The notes under the pieces: generated by a model
The model's input: the letters and a program-made list of their open reading frames with translations, nothing else
Databases searched by the model: none
What the model was told of the DNA's origin: nothing
Made by a program: the position numbers and the translations under genes
Source: Plasmodium malariae
Taxonomy: Eukaryota > Apicomplexa > Aconoidasida > Haemosporida > Plasmodiidae
DNA: 64,000 nucleotides
NCBI RefSeq assembly: GCF_900090045.1
Contig: NC_041782.1
Coordinates: forward strand, 2,509,001-2,573,000
Direction: 5' to 3'
Shown here: positions 52,836 to 64,000 of the stretch, piece after piece
Layout of the letters: the number at the start of each line of letters is the position of its first letter
Position numbering within the stretch: the first letter of the stretch is position 1

Positions 52836-55800
52836 TAGTGTTTTGTATCATTTAATGATTATTTATTATTACGTATATAATTGGACATATGTAAATATAA
52901 GGAAAATAATATAAAATGAAGGAACACAAATTAAATTATTCTGTAAAAAGTGGAATGGAAATTTCTTTTAATTATACATTTTTAAAATTTTATAATGTAA
53001 ACAATTTAGTGATGGCTGTACATAATAATTATAATTATTATTGTCTTTAACGTAATTATATGAAGTATAATATAATGGATTTATCATCTGGAATATTTAT
53101 TTTTGAATTGTATTTGATGTCCTATAATTTTGTGTAATATATATTAATTACCAGTGAAAACGTTCAATGAGAATAAAATAAATAATAAGTATTATGATTA
53201 ATAAAAAGTGATGTAAAAAAAACCATCTTATATGTTAACATTGTAGGAGTATAGAAAAAAGTGACTTCATAATAGAATTCTTAACTACTGTTTTACAAAA
53301 CAAAAGGAGACAGATTACTGAAAAAAGGTAAAAAAAAAAAAAAATTTACTGAAAAAGTGTTCATTTATATTAATTAAAATGTATATATATGGAAAAATAA
53401 AAAATGTTTCATTTACTTTTCGCTAAATATATTTTGATAAGCAGACGTTGTTTATTCCATAAGGTGATATTAATTACGTATGCAATGTAAACATAAATAA
53501 TAATATATATCATTAATGTTCTTTTATGTTTTTGTTAATCCTTTTATATAAAAAAATAATAAACGATAATATATTTATTTAATATTATTATTTATATAAA
53601 AAATTTATTCAACAACTAGTTACATTAATGTGAACACCATAATTGTGAATGTTTAGCATAGGCAAAATAAGGAAAAATATTTTCATTTCTGTTTAGTGTA
53701 AAATAAATGAGAGCATATATTGGTACATAAGAAATAAGATTTATCAGTAATTACTTGCTTCACAAATTAAAATAAAAAAAAGGTAAACAGAAAAAAGTGA
53801 TGTAATATAAATATTTCTATAATAGGTTGAGTAGGAAAAAAAACTTTCCTATATCTAAATGGAAATAGGTAATAAAAATTGACACAGAAAAAATATGTAT
53901 ATATATGCATTATGTCTTTATTAGGTATTATTAACATAACTATGATAATGTGATTTAATAAAATTAACAAACAGTATTAAAAAGTTCAAGTAAAAATTTA
54001 TGTATAAAATAAAAGTATAGGTTATATACATATATATAATAATTAACAATTTATATGGTTCATTTTATAAAAAAGATAAGCTATTAATCAGAAACAATTT
54101 CGTACATTATTATATAACTTTAACTTTACATATATATAAATGAATGAATAAGAAACATTAAATTAAATATTTTTACTGTACAACTTATTCAACGTTAGTT
54201 TACCAGAATATAAATATCATTAAAAAATATTCTGTTTGTCACTAGGAAAAAACTTTTAAACGTCGATCATAATTAAATGAATAAAAACAAAAAGAAAGAA
54301 CAAAAAAGTAAAAGTGAATAATTAGTTAAAAGTTAAAACGTTCAACACTTCTAGTTTTTGCTAGGTAGAATTTTCATATATTAGAAATTAAAAGATTTAT
54401 ATCAATAGTTTTACAATTTGTATTACTGCAATAAACACCTATGAACACACAAATACTATAAAGTAAATTTATTTTTTATATGTTGTTGAGGTGTGTAATA
54501 GGATATGGCAAATGATATATATAATATGTTTTTAATAAATCTCATAAGTTAAATTTATAATCAACGCACAAAAGATTTAAATGTTTTATAAATAATATAC
54601 AAGAAAAATTAAAAAGAAATTTATACAATATATAACTGTATGATAAAATGAAGTTTCCAATAGTTGAATATATGGAACATTATATACATGCTGATTCCAT
54701 CAATTCAGATTTTTCTGTAATAATTTATTTTTCTTTTTAATGTTTTTTTATTTTGTTGTAAATAAATTTGTTTTTTAACTCTTTGGTAACATAAGCACAT
54801 ATTTATAAATTATATTTTTAATTTATATATGATATATTCAAATAATATAATCGAAAAATGAATAAAACACATTTATTCTCAATATTTCAATATAAAAAGT
54901 CCCACACATATTTTTCATTAATTTTTTTTTCAAACTTTTCTAATTTCATTGTTATATAATTATGTAATTTCTTATATGATCCCTTAGTCCATCAATTGAA
55001 TATTCCTTTTAAGTTTCTAGTTTCTAATGATCTTCTAATTTCTTACATGTATTATTTTTTCATTCTTAAATTTCTAAGCAGAGTTTTTATGTACTATATT
55101 TGTTTTATAATTGTTGAATATTTACTATATTCTAAAAAGAATTTTATACATCATTAATGTTAGTATCATAACAAAAAAAATCTATATTTTATATTTAAAA
55201 AAAAAGAAAAAAAAATTGTGGTTTTTTCCTTTTATCTTCAGTTTCATACAATTATAACAGCTTTATTTAAATCTATATTAAGAGTGTTTAAATTTATATT
55301 TTTCACATAAAGAAACTAAATAATATATATTTTTTTATTTTACTTCTGGTTTATAATAATGTATATACATTTGCTTTTATAATTATTTTTTTAATGCTTC
55401 CATTTATTTATAAAAATAGTTTCTAATTTTTTTAAAAAAATTTATTTATGTAAAAATAATAGTTACTATTTATGTGTAATTATAAATAAATTGAAATTAA
55501 AAATAATGAAAATAAATAAAATATTTGGAACAATAATATTTAAATTATATTGCTAATAAATTTTTTAATTAAAATCTTATAAAAAGATAAATACTTTTTT
55601 TTTTGTTTTTTTCTACATTTTTGGTTAACAGTAATGTATAATTTATTAATATAACACATTTATAATTCGTCGCACATTTAAGCGAAACCTCTTTTTTTAA
55701 AGAGTAAAATACTTATAATCAGAATTACACTATGGTTATTATATATAAAACCTTTCAAGTATTGTTTTTAAGCACTTTTGTTTATTTAGAGTAATTAAAT

Positions 55801-56364
55801 TTAATAGGATTAGACTATTATTGTAAAATGAATAAAGAATAGAAATAAAATAAGATTAAAAATTAAAGATCAATAATGCTTCTCATAAGAAGTTAATTCT
55901 TAACATGCTTTTAACACTTTTAAACAGTAATTGAGAAATTCTTTTAGCTGTAAAATTTTTAGGGTATAGTTTTGTGTTTATTTGCATAGAATTCATTATT
56001 ACGAAAAAGTTTTATTACATTAATTTTTAATATTATTTATATCAATTTTCTATACTAAATTCGCTTATAATTATAATTAACACACTACGTTTTTTTATTA
56101 TTATTTACTTTTTTAATTATTTTATAGAACCATTACATAAAAATTGAATTTAAAAGTCATTTTTTAAAATAAAATTATATGGGACATGTATATTTTGAAG
56201 GATAGCCATTTATATAATTATTAAATACAACTTTTTATTATTATGTTATTATTTATTTTTTTGTTATAAAAACCAATCTTATGAATATAGGAAGCTTCCA
56301 CTTGTGTTATTAGGCTAATATAATAAAAATTAATAATAATTAATTCATATTTTTTCATAATTAG

Positions 56365-56553
56365 TTTTTTTTTTTATTATTATTATAAATAAGAATTTTA
56401 TCGGAATTTTTGTAATTTAATTAAATATATGTTTTTATGTAGGAACTGTTTTTTTTTTAATTTTTTTTTTTTTATTATTATTATAGAATTTTATCCGAAT
56501 TTTTGCAATTTAATTAAATATATGTTTTTATATAGCAACTAACTGTTTTTATT
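56365..56553. repeat. ~95-base tandem duplication upstream of the PHIST gene
   Basis: Two adjacent copies (about 56365-56459 and 56461-56553) share poly-T, then TTATTATTATTATA, then AATTTTATC(G/C)GAATTTTTG, then AATTTAATTAAATATATG, TTTTTAT(G/A)TAG and a closing AACTG plus T-rich run. They differ by a few substitutions and small indels. The pair ends about 220 bases before the PHIST start codon, so it lies in the probable 5' untranslated or promoter region. Confidence 0.8.
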
Positions 56554-56770
56554 TTAATATATTTTTTTTTTTTATTATACTCGAAACATATATAAAATAT
56601 ATTTTTAATAACAGCTGAATAAGTGTAATAACATATATAATTCTAATTTGATTCGTACATATTCAATATAAGTACGTATTTATATTACATTAGCATAAAA
56701 ATATAGAACAATTCTTTATTTATCTTTATTTTTAATTTTTTTCTTTAAAAAATATATTAATTTTTTAAAT

Positions 56771-58928
56771 ATGGAACTTTGCAACACCCAAACTTCTGTT
56801 TTATTAAGAAAATCCTGTGCTACAAGTAAAAAGAAGAAAGGTAACACTTATTTAGCAAATTCCATAGAAGGGTCAGAAGAGAAATTTAATAAAAGCTATG
56901 GAAGAATATACACACTTTCATGTTTCACAAATACTCTTTTTCTTATATTATTATTTCTATTATTACAAGTAAGATTAAATATAAAGGTGTAGTAGTACGC
57001 ATGAATTCTTTTTTCACCTAATTTTATTTTTTTTGTTTTTTGAAAATTAAATTTTAAGTTTGGAGTAGCAAAAATTTTATATAAAATATGAATTTTAACT
57101 ATTTTTACAGAACGAACATGCACATGAAGATAATGTAATTTCAGAAATACATTGGAATACTTTATGCACAAGGAAATTAGGAGAAGCGAATTGTTCAAGT
57201 TCACAGAGACCCAATAGTATGTATAGAAATGATGGTTATAGTCCGGATGGTTATAGTCCATATGATAATACGAATAAAGAATTAGTGTACGGTGAAGTAA
57301 GTAATACGAATAATCTAACTAACCTAATACAAAACGAAGAAGGTGGTAATGGGTGGGTTTTGAATAATGCTGGGGGAAACGATTCTGTTGATGGTAATAA
57401 GTGTTCTGATGGTCAACATGGATATTATTATGGAGAAGTGCATAACGGATATAATATTCAGGGGGGATTTTATCCACAGAACGGAATGGTAGCACAACAT
57501 AACCAAAATGAACAAATGTATAGTAATAGTTCATCTATGAATAATAATCTTGCATTTGGACATATGCCAGAACCTGGAAATTGTGCAACTAGTAATCAAG
57601 TTGAAAATAATTATGATACTGCACCTAATACAAATAGTGAACAAAATGTGCAAAATGTGCAAAATGTACAAAATGTACAAAATGTACAAAATGTACAAAA
57701 TATTGGAAATGATTTTACCTCATATAATCAGCAAAATGAAGGTCTTTCAGGAACTAATCCTACAACAGTTAATAACCAAAATGTAAACATTTCCGGTAAC
57801 CAAGTTACAAGAAGTAATCAGATGGATAATTTTTCTGGTGGTAGTAGAGGCACATATAATAATTCAAATGAAAATAATTATGGTAATGGATATGATAATT
57901 ATCATAACCAATATGATCATTATTACGGAATTAATGGATTAGGAACATACAATAATGGTTATGAAAATGGTTATGGAAATGGAGAGAATACATACAATAA
58001 CCAGTATGAAAATCCCTCTGGAAATAGGAGCACATTCATGTATAATAATAAACAGGATAATAATTATGGAGGTACTGATGCTGCGTACAGTGGTCAATAT
58101 GGATATCCTAATGGAAATAGCGGATCAACATATAGCAATCAAAATCAAGACATAAATGAAGATATGCTGTGGCAGTCTTATAGAAATTATTGTGGAGGAT
58201 ATTCAGAAAATACGAGAGGTACACATAATACTCAAGATGATGTGTATCCTGGTGATATGTGGAATGGATATAAAAATCAAATTCCAAGTGATGGTGAAAC
58301 AGAGGGGGAAACATATAGAAATAACAACGAATATTCTTCTTATGAACAATCCAACAGAAGTAGCAAGCATTATAATAGAAGGCATTCCGAAAAAGAAGAT
58401 ACCGATAGGCATAGTACGCGTGAAACCTCTGAAAAAATGAGCATAAATGATAAAAAGAAAAAAAATAAAGAAGAATTTGACAAACGCCGTAGGGAAGCAA
58501 AAGTTATGGAACAAGCATCTGCTGATCATATAAAAGGACTCATTGAAAAATTAGGATCCAAGGTAAGCATGAAGGAAATGATGGATGTATTTAATTGGGT
58601 GATTTTTCATGAGAGAAAAAAATATTTTATCATGGAGGAAGGCGTAATGGTATTTTGGGAAAATTTATCAGTATCTTACGGTATTCCAAGTTATTATAAG
58701 GTTAGACAATGGATGAAAGCCTATGATGGTATGACAAAAGAATTACTATATTTGGAAAAAAAATTATATGAATCATTAATGCGTATGCTTCAACATGGAT
58801 CATATTCACGTACAGAATATTTGAACTTTGTAAAAGAAGTAAAATATGCATGTCATAAAATAAGAAAAGATATGGAAAGTGAATGGCAAGGATATTTGAA
58901 TTCTAAAGTTCAAGGATTTTGGGAATAA
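56771..58928 (+). CDS. PHIST-domain Plasmodium exported protein, Asn/Tyr/Gly-rich
   Basis: The gene is join(56771-56968, 57111-58928), encoding 671 residues. Exon 1 (66 codons) carries a recessed hydrophobic signal at about residues 49-66 (CFTNTLFLILLFLLLQ) and ends at donor GTAAGA. Exon 2 follows acceptor TTTTTACAG in phase 0. A strict PEXEL, RKLGE, is at residues 87-91, so cleavage after Leu and export into the red cell are expected. Residues about 100-500 are a low-complexity Asn, Tyr, Gly and Gln-rich region that includes six VQN units (57642-57704) and repeated TYNN(x)YEN-like phrases. The C-terminal part (about 530-671) is a helical PHIST domain with characteristic Trp residues at about 562, 582, 600, 658 and 670 and the stretch YGIPSYYKVRQWMKAYDG. 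The sequence does not settle which PHIST subclass it is. Many antisense and alternate-frame open frames across exon 2 are shadows. The gene is intact, with no stop or frameshift. Confidence 0.92.
57642..57704 (+). repeat. 9-base coding minisatellite (QNV repeat) within PHIST
   Basis: Six consecutive copies of CAAAATGTG or CAAAATGTA are followed by a diverged copy, CAAAATATT. The two G-ended units come first and the four A-ended units follow, so copies of each kind were probably added by slippage. It encodes Gln-Asn-Val repeats. Confidence 0.95.
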
Positions 58929-59775
58929 ACTAAATTAATGTTATAAAAAAATTTTGTAGGTATTTATATCTGTTTATATAATAATAAAATAAAATGTACT
59001 ATATATGTGAATACATTAATATTTTTTTTTAGTAATCTGGCATTATATTTTTTATTTTTAAATATTTTTATGCGTTCTATTATTTGTTTTAGTTTTAATT
59101 AGTAATGATATTTGTTTGTAAGTAAAGCGGTTAATGATAACTAATTCTATACGCATATATATGAAGCATTTTAAGTGTACATATAATTATTATGCTACAT
59201 AATTTTATGTGGTCAAATATTTATTAAGTTATGTTTTGGAAAAATGAAAAAGTGGGAAAGTAAATAATAATGATTCATGTGGTCATTTATATTTCATAGT
59301 TTTATTTTATTTTAAGAAAATAATACTACATTTTAATTAATAATTTAAATTGTTTCATAAGACGAAATAAAAATAATTTTACAATATTTAAAAGAAAAAT
59401 TTTCTAATATTATTGAAATTATCTTATCAATATTTTAGGTTTATGTTTTATGGTTTAGAGTTGAGATTAATGATAGTAAATGGTTAAGTTATATTAATGT
59501 AATTTTAATTCTTCGAAATTAGTTAAAGGATAAATGAATTTATTATTTTGTTATTATACTAAAGGAATTATTGATATAATTCTATTTTATATAAATTACT
59601 TAGTTATATATGTATTAGTAATTTGTTAACAGGAGATGATTAAGTATGAATATTCTTGAATGCATTAAGCATAATTTACTGAATCAAGTTAATATCGGTA
59701 TTAATATATTTTATGGAATTACTCGTTTTTGTTTTTCTTTTTTTTTCTTTTTTTTTCTTTTTTTTTCTTTTTTTT

Positions 59776-59807
<32 letters not shown>

Positions 59808-62345
59808 TCTTTTTGTAAAAATTACATTAGATGAATATATATAAACTTAATTCCAATATTAACTTTCTAAATGTATATTTAAAGTCGCCCGTTCGTTAGA
59901 AAAAATTATTTTCACTACTATGATATGGTAGAATGAAATATATGTTAATATATAAAAATAAGTACATGAAACTTTTAATGACATTCATTTTAGTTAATAT
60001 TTTAAAATATATACATTTGTGCTGGAGTATTTGAGTAAAAATGATGGTTGTGATAATAATGTTAAAAGAAGTTAGTAGCTTTAGAATACAGATTAATACA
60101 AAAATTTTACTGGATGGAACAATAGCGAAATAAAAATTCATAGGATATATTCATAATACACCTTAATTTTTATTTAAACAAAATAATGACGTAACGAAAG
60201 TTATATATTCAAGCATTCTTATAGCATAAAGAACATCACTAATAATAAGACACATAAATTATTATTAGAAAAGGTATATTTAGAAGGAATGAAAACTAAA
60301 AGTTAGAATATATATATAAGTTAATTAAAAAATATTAAGAGATTAACATATATATATATATATGTGCAATAAATATACATATATGAAACATATGTATATA
60401 CATTTAATAATATTATTCATCTGTGATATGTATATCTACGCAGGACTAAAGTTAAAAATTTCGAGAATAAATGAAAATTAATTATAATTAGTTTTTTTAT
60501 TTGTCTAAATATGTATCATTAGTAAAATTATATTTACATGGATATTTTTTATAGATATAATATTAAAAAAATAACTTAGGAAAAAAAATTTTATAAATAG
60601 ACAAGGTAGTTCTTTTAGAATTATTTGAATATGTTTTAATAAGAAGCTTATAAGTTTATATAAATTACTTTTATTTCTTATTCTTCATAAAACATAGTAT
60701 AATCTATTTAGATACGTTGTGGTATTTTTTTTATATAAACATATATATATAATATATAACAATGAGTAATTCACTAGAATATTTTAGAATTTTCAAATAA
60801 ATTCTACTTAAATTTATAACTATATACAAATATTTATATACTATATACATATGAAAGAATGAAATAATATAATAATTGTATTTGTGTAATACTATAGCAT
60901 AATGTAAACTATATAACAAATAAAAAAAATTAACATATTTTTTATTTTTTGTGATTTAATTGTTAGTTAAAAGAGGATTATGTTTAGGAAAATTATTATG
61001 AATTCATTATTTATATATAATTAGAATAATATATTCTATATATATTATAATTACAGTTGTCTTCTCTATATGTATCTAACATGAAAAAATAAAAGTATTG
61101 GAGTAAAAATACTTCTTTTAAAAATATCATTTCAGAATATATCTTATTTATTTATTTTATATTAGTTGAATGAAAATTATAATTAAATATATGATATCGT
61201 GTAGTATATATTTATAGATTAATAAAAAAATAAATACTGCTTTCTATACTCTTACGGCTCTAAAGAAAATAATAATACATAAAACACTTACCACTGTTTT
61301 ATTATATACTACCTTATATATTATCCTTTAGTATTACTAAACGATATAATATTATCGAGTAAGTTAATTTATTTAAATTTATATACTATTGGAATTATTT
61401 TTTAAACTATGATTATTAATAAAAAAATTTTTTTACTGACATTTAACTTTTTATTTTTTTTTTAATATTTGTATTCCCATATAACAAATTAATACAAAAT
61501 ATTATATATATATATGAATTACTTATTGATACTTACACTAATATAGCACAAGACCGTTAAAGCTTTAATTTGGGCTTTACATTTAAAAATGAACAAAAAC
61601 TGTATATGAGTAGAAACTTACAAAAAGAATTTTGATATAATGATATACATTTTCCATATATGTATATATATGCGATATGTTGAAATATAATTTATGCATT
61701 AAAAAACAATTTATGCTTTTGTTTTTGAATTCTTTTCCGTACTATAACTTTTATTATATGTTTTATATAAATTATAATTTATATTTAAAAAGGAATATTT
61801 AAGCATAATGAAATGTGTAAATTTAAAAGTTTATTTATTAGAAGTTTATATAATAATTAATAACTTTATAACTAATATATACTAATGTACCCATTATCAC
61901 GAATTATATTTTTTTATTCTAAATATAAAAAAAAATCTTAAGGTAGTAAAGTATTTATTTTATATCATATTGTTTTGTTTTTTTTTCAGAAATAGTTTAA
62001 CAACAAAAATTTATTATAGTTCTATTAGTAAATTAAAATATGTATATATATATATATATTGGAGATTTATTAATAAACTTAGTTATATCATAAAGTACTT
62101 TTATTAAAGTTGTTTTTATTAAACATAATAGTATTGAAGTATTTACTAAAATATTTTTTAAATTATTTTTTTTGTACTCTTAATATTTAACTTTTATTTA
62201 TGCAATTTCATATTTTTAAAAAAAAAGCAAAAATAAAACAATATAAAATGTTATATGATATAGATATGTATCCTTTTATGTGCACTTAAGTATATAGTAT
62301 TTTACTTATGTACTTAAAGATATTGTAACATTTAATAATTCCAAC
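58929..62345. other. AT-rich intergenic sequence
   Basis: No gene is supported. It contains the T9C repeat at 59732-59814, an (AT)n-type run near 60350-60363, and a short GC-rich patch CGCCCGTTCG at about 59885-59894. Open frames at 59646-59834 (+, produced by the T9C repeat), 59896-60141 (-) and 60731-60919 (-) have no landmarks. Confidence 0.55.
59732..59814. repeat. T9C polypyrimidine minisatellite
   Basis: A C recurs every 10 bases at 59737, 59747, 59757, 59767, 59777 and 59787, then at an 11-base spacing at 59798 and 59809, within otherwise pure T. The plus strand is all pyrimidine for about 80 bases, a sequence type that can adopt triplex structure and is likely to vary in length between isolates. 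Confidence 0.92.
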
Positions 62346-63240
62346 ATGAACTAAAAAATAAAACCTTTTATATTAGTCAAAAAATTTATATTTACACTTT
62401 TTATTTGGAGTTTCTCTTATTTCAGGAATGTGTTTTATTGATAATATAACAGAAAATTTTATGTTATATACTTTTAGCTTCTTCAAGTTATATATATATT
62501 CTTATAAAATAAAATTTTTTATATGTGTATATAAATGTATCACATTATAAATAATAAAAAATTTTCCTTTTTTTTGTCGCACGACTTTGATAAATTTTTA
62601 CGTAATAAAAATAGTACAAATAGCGTATTATCTTCAAGAACTGTTAGATTATTATCAGATCTTGTTAATGAAACAGTGAAAATAAGATTAGCAGTTAAAT
62701 TACCTAGAATTGGATGTGAAAATGAGGAAAAAGAAGAAAGTAATTATTTAAAACAAAATTATGTTGATAATAATGCATTAATATATGATAGAAGTGGCAA
62801 AACTAAAAATAAATGAAATTTGATATTTGGAGATAAAAAATTATTCAAGAAGTGCATATATTTTTTATGTAAGCCATTTGTGGAAATAAATAATTTTCTT
62901 TGAAAAAATATTATATAGGGAATTTAGTACTATTTATAAATATAGGAAATGAAATTATCCTAACGAGAAAAAAAGTTTAAAACATCCAACTGTTATCCGT
63001 ATACATTTTATATTTTGTCCACCAGTAATCTTTTTTTTAACAGGATCTCCAATATATAGTTTACAGCAATTTCATTACCAAATTTGCTAGAGTATTCTTA
63101 CAGGGTTATCATCAATAGTTTTTTTATATCAAATTTTTCTTTATGGAAAGATCCTTGTATTAGCATTAGTTATTTTAAGTATTTCAATAGTCACTTATAT
63201 ATTGGTAATATTATTAAAATATCTATGTAGAGGGATGTAG
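62346..63240 (+). pseudogene. Plasmodium exported membrane protein, pseudogene
   Basis: An apparent signal exon begins at ATG 62346 (MN, then TAA at codon 3, then KIKPFILVKKFIFTLFIWSF). The open frame at 62535-62816 carries a strict export motif, RLLSD, in the context SSRTVRLLSDLVNETVK, followed by a charged region. After the TGA at 62814 the frame breaks repeatedly. A later frame, differing in phase from the first, reads TGLSSIVFLYQIFLYGKILV and then a second membrane segment ending VTYILVILLKYLCRGM at the TAG at 63238-63240. Start, motif and two C-terminal membrane segments are therefore present in order but out of frame with one another. The splice sites between the first two parts are not clear. 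I do not recognise the specific family. Confidence 0.72.
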
Positions 63241-63519
63241 AATGAAGGTTTAATTAGAATAAATACATTATTCTCAAAAAAAAATATATTTGATATATCT
63301 AATAACAATCTACTTTTTTCTTAATGTTATTCTTAAAAAAGTTTTATGTTGTACACATATAAATATTATTATGAAATTAAGATAATATATAAATATAAAC
63401 AAGCGTAGAGAATATATAAACATATGTATATATTAGGTAATTATAACAATTTGTTTGTTCCTATTTTTTTTTCCATATTATCATGTATTCCTTTGAGTTA
63501 ATATAGTACTATGATTTGG

Positions 63520-63562
<43 letters not shown>

Positions 63563-64000
63563 CTTCATAAAAATGTGACATTAATAATGCACAATATTCA
63601 CAATAAATATATGTAACTTATATGCAAAAATAATGTGTTTAAATGTTTTGTACAGATTTGCTTTTTAACGAATATATGGCTTCTTAATATAATATATAAA
63701 AACACAATTAATGTAACTTCACATAGCCACTAAAGCAATTTTAATTTTTAATAGTCATATTTAATATTATTATTATATTTTTTGAAGTTCATATGTGATG
63801 TATAGAAGAATTTTTTTAAAAAAACTTATTTTATATTAGATTAAATTTAAATGCATCATAATATTTTTCAATTAATAAATATAAATTCGTTTGTTTTTCT
63901 TTATTGATGTGTATATCTTATATAAATGAAAAGTAACAAATATTCCTTGTATAAAATATAATTAAGAGAAATACATATTTCAAACTTCTTTAATAAAAAG
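63241..64000. other. AT-rich intergenic sequence, right edge
   Basis: No gene is seen. An (AT)14 microsatellite lies at 63531-63558. Confidence 0.6.

Larger units (their letters stand above)
49981..56770. other. Long AT-rich intergenic region
   Basis: Nearly 6.8 kb without a supportable gene. It includes a 20-base poly-A at 51406-51425, several shorter homopolymers and, at its right end, a ~95-base tandem duplication (56365-56553). A 64-codon open frame at 52641-52835 (+) encodes a hydrophobic segment followed by RGVMNN and might be a last-exon remnant of an exported protein. A minus-strand frame at 53767-53970 looks random. Confidence 0.5.

Noticed and set aside
57319..58529. Several minus-strand and alternate plus-strand frames
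   Set aside because: Shadows of the Asn/Tyr-rich coding sequence of the PHIST gene.
59646..59834. 62-codon plus-strand frame rich in Phe
   Set aside because: Created by the T9C repeat; no coding landmark.
1..64000. Possibility of rRNA, tRNA, CRISPR arrays or transposons
   Set aside because: No GC-rich structured RNA block, no regularly spaced repeat-spacer array and no transposase or reverse-transcriptase motif was seen on either strand.

Overview
The window looks like a subtelomere of a very AT-rich malaria parasite. The best fit is Plasmodium malariae or its near-identical relative P. brasilianum. The base composition is overwhelmingly A/T with many homopolymers and (AT)n tracts. The genes have the two-exon layout of exported Plasmodium proteins: a short hydrophobic first exon, a GT..AG intron of roughly 100-180 bases, then a second exon with an RLL or RxLxE export-type motif. 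The families recognised are fam-l and fam-m, which to my knowledge are expanded in P. malariae and its kin, plus STP1 and PHIST. No housekeeping gene, rRNA, tRNA, CRISPR or bacterial-type element was seen. Family names come from recognising protein motifs by eye; no search was run.

Left part (1-26 kb): a fam-l pseudogene (693-1683), an intact two-membrane-segment exported protein (6697-7546), a broken exported gene (10628-11465), a broken exported gene on the minus strand whose first exon lies at 16515-16598, a long decayed coding stretch with a PIR-like look (about 21.3-23.8 kb), and a second fam-l pseudogene (25293-26175).

Middle part (26-43 kb): a decayed exported gene on the minus strand (30289-30944), an intact three-exon STP1 gene on the minus strand (32900-35352), a faint PIR-like relic (about 39.1-39.6 kb) and a fam-m pseudogene (41723-42606).

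Right part (43-64 kb): about 2.5-3.5 kb of decayed minus-strand coding sequence that looks like one or two PIR-type genes (about 46.5-50 kb), a long gene-free stretch, an intact PHIST-domain exported protein with a large Asn/Tyr/Gly-rich insert (56771-58928) preceded by a ~95-base tandem duplication, a T9C repeat tract, and a broken exported membrane protein (62346-63240).

Only three genes read through intact: the 6697 exported protein, STP1 and PHIST. All three belong to classes of exported or surface-associated red-cell-stage proteins. The other eight or so loci are broken by in-frame stops, frameshifts or lost splice or start sites, so this is mostly a gene graveyard. I found no convincing evidence for a new biological system. 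The most useful unlisted observations are the decayed PIR-like loci, a shared 3' flank among fam-l/fam-m copies, and the tandem duplication upstream of PHIST.
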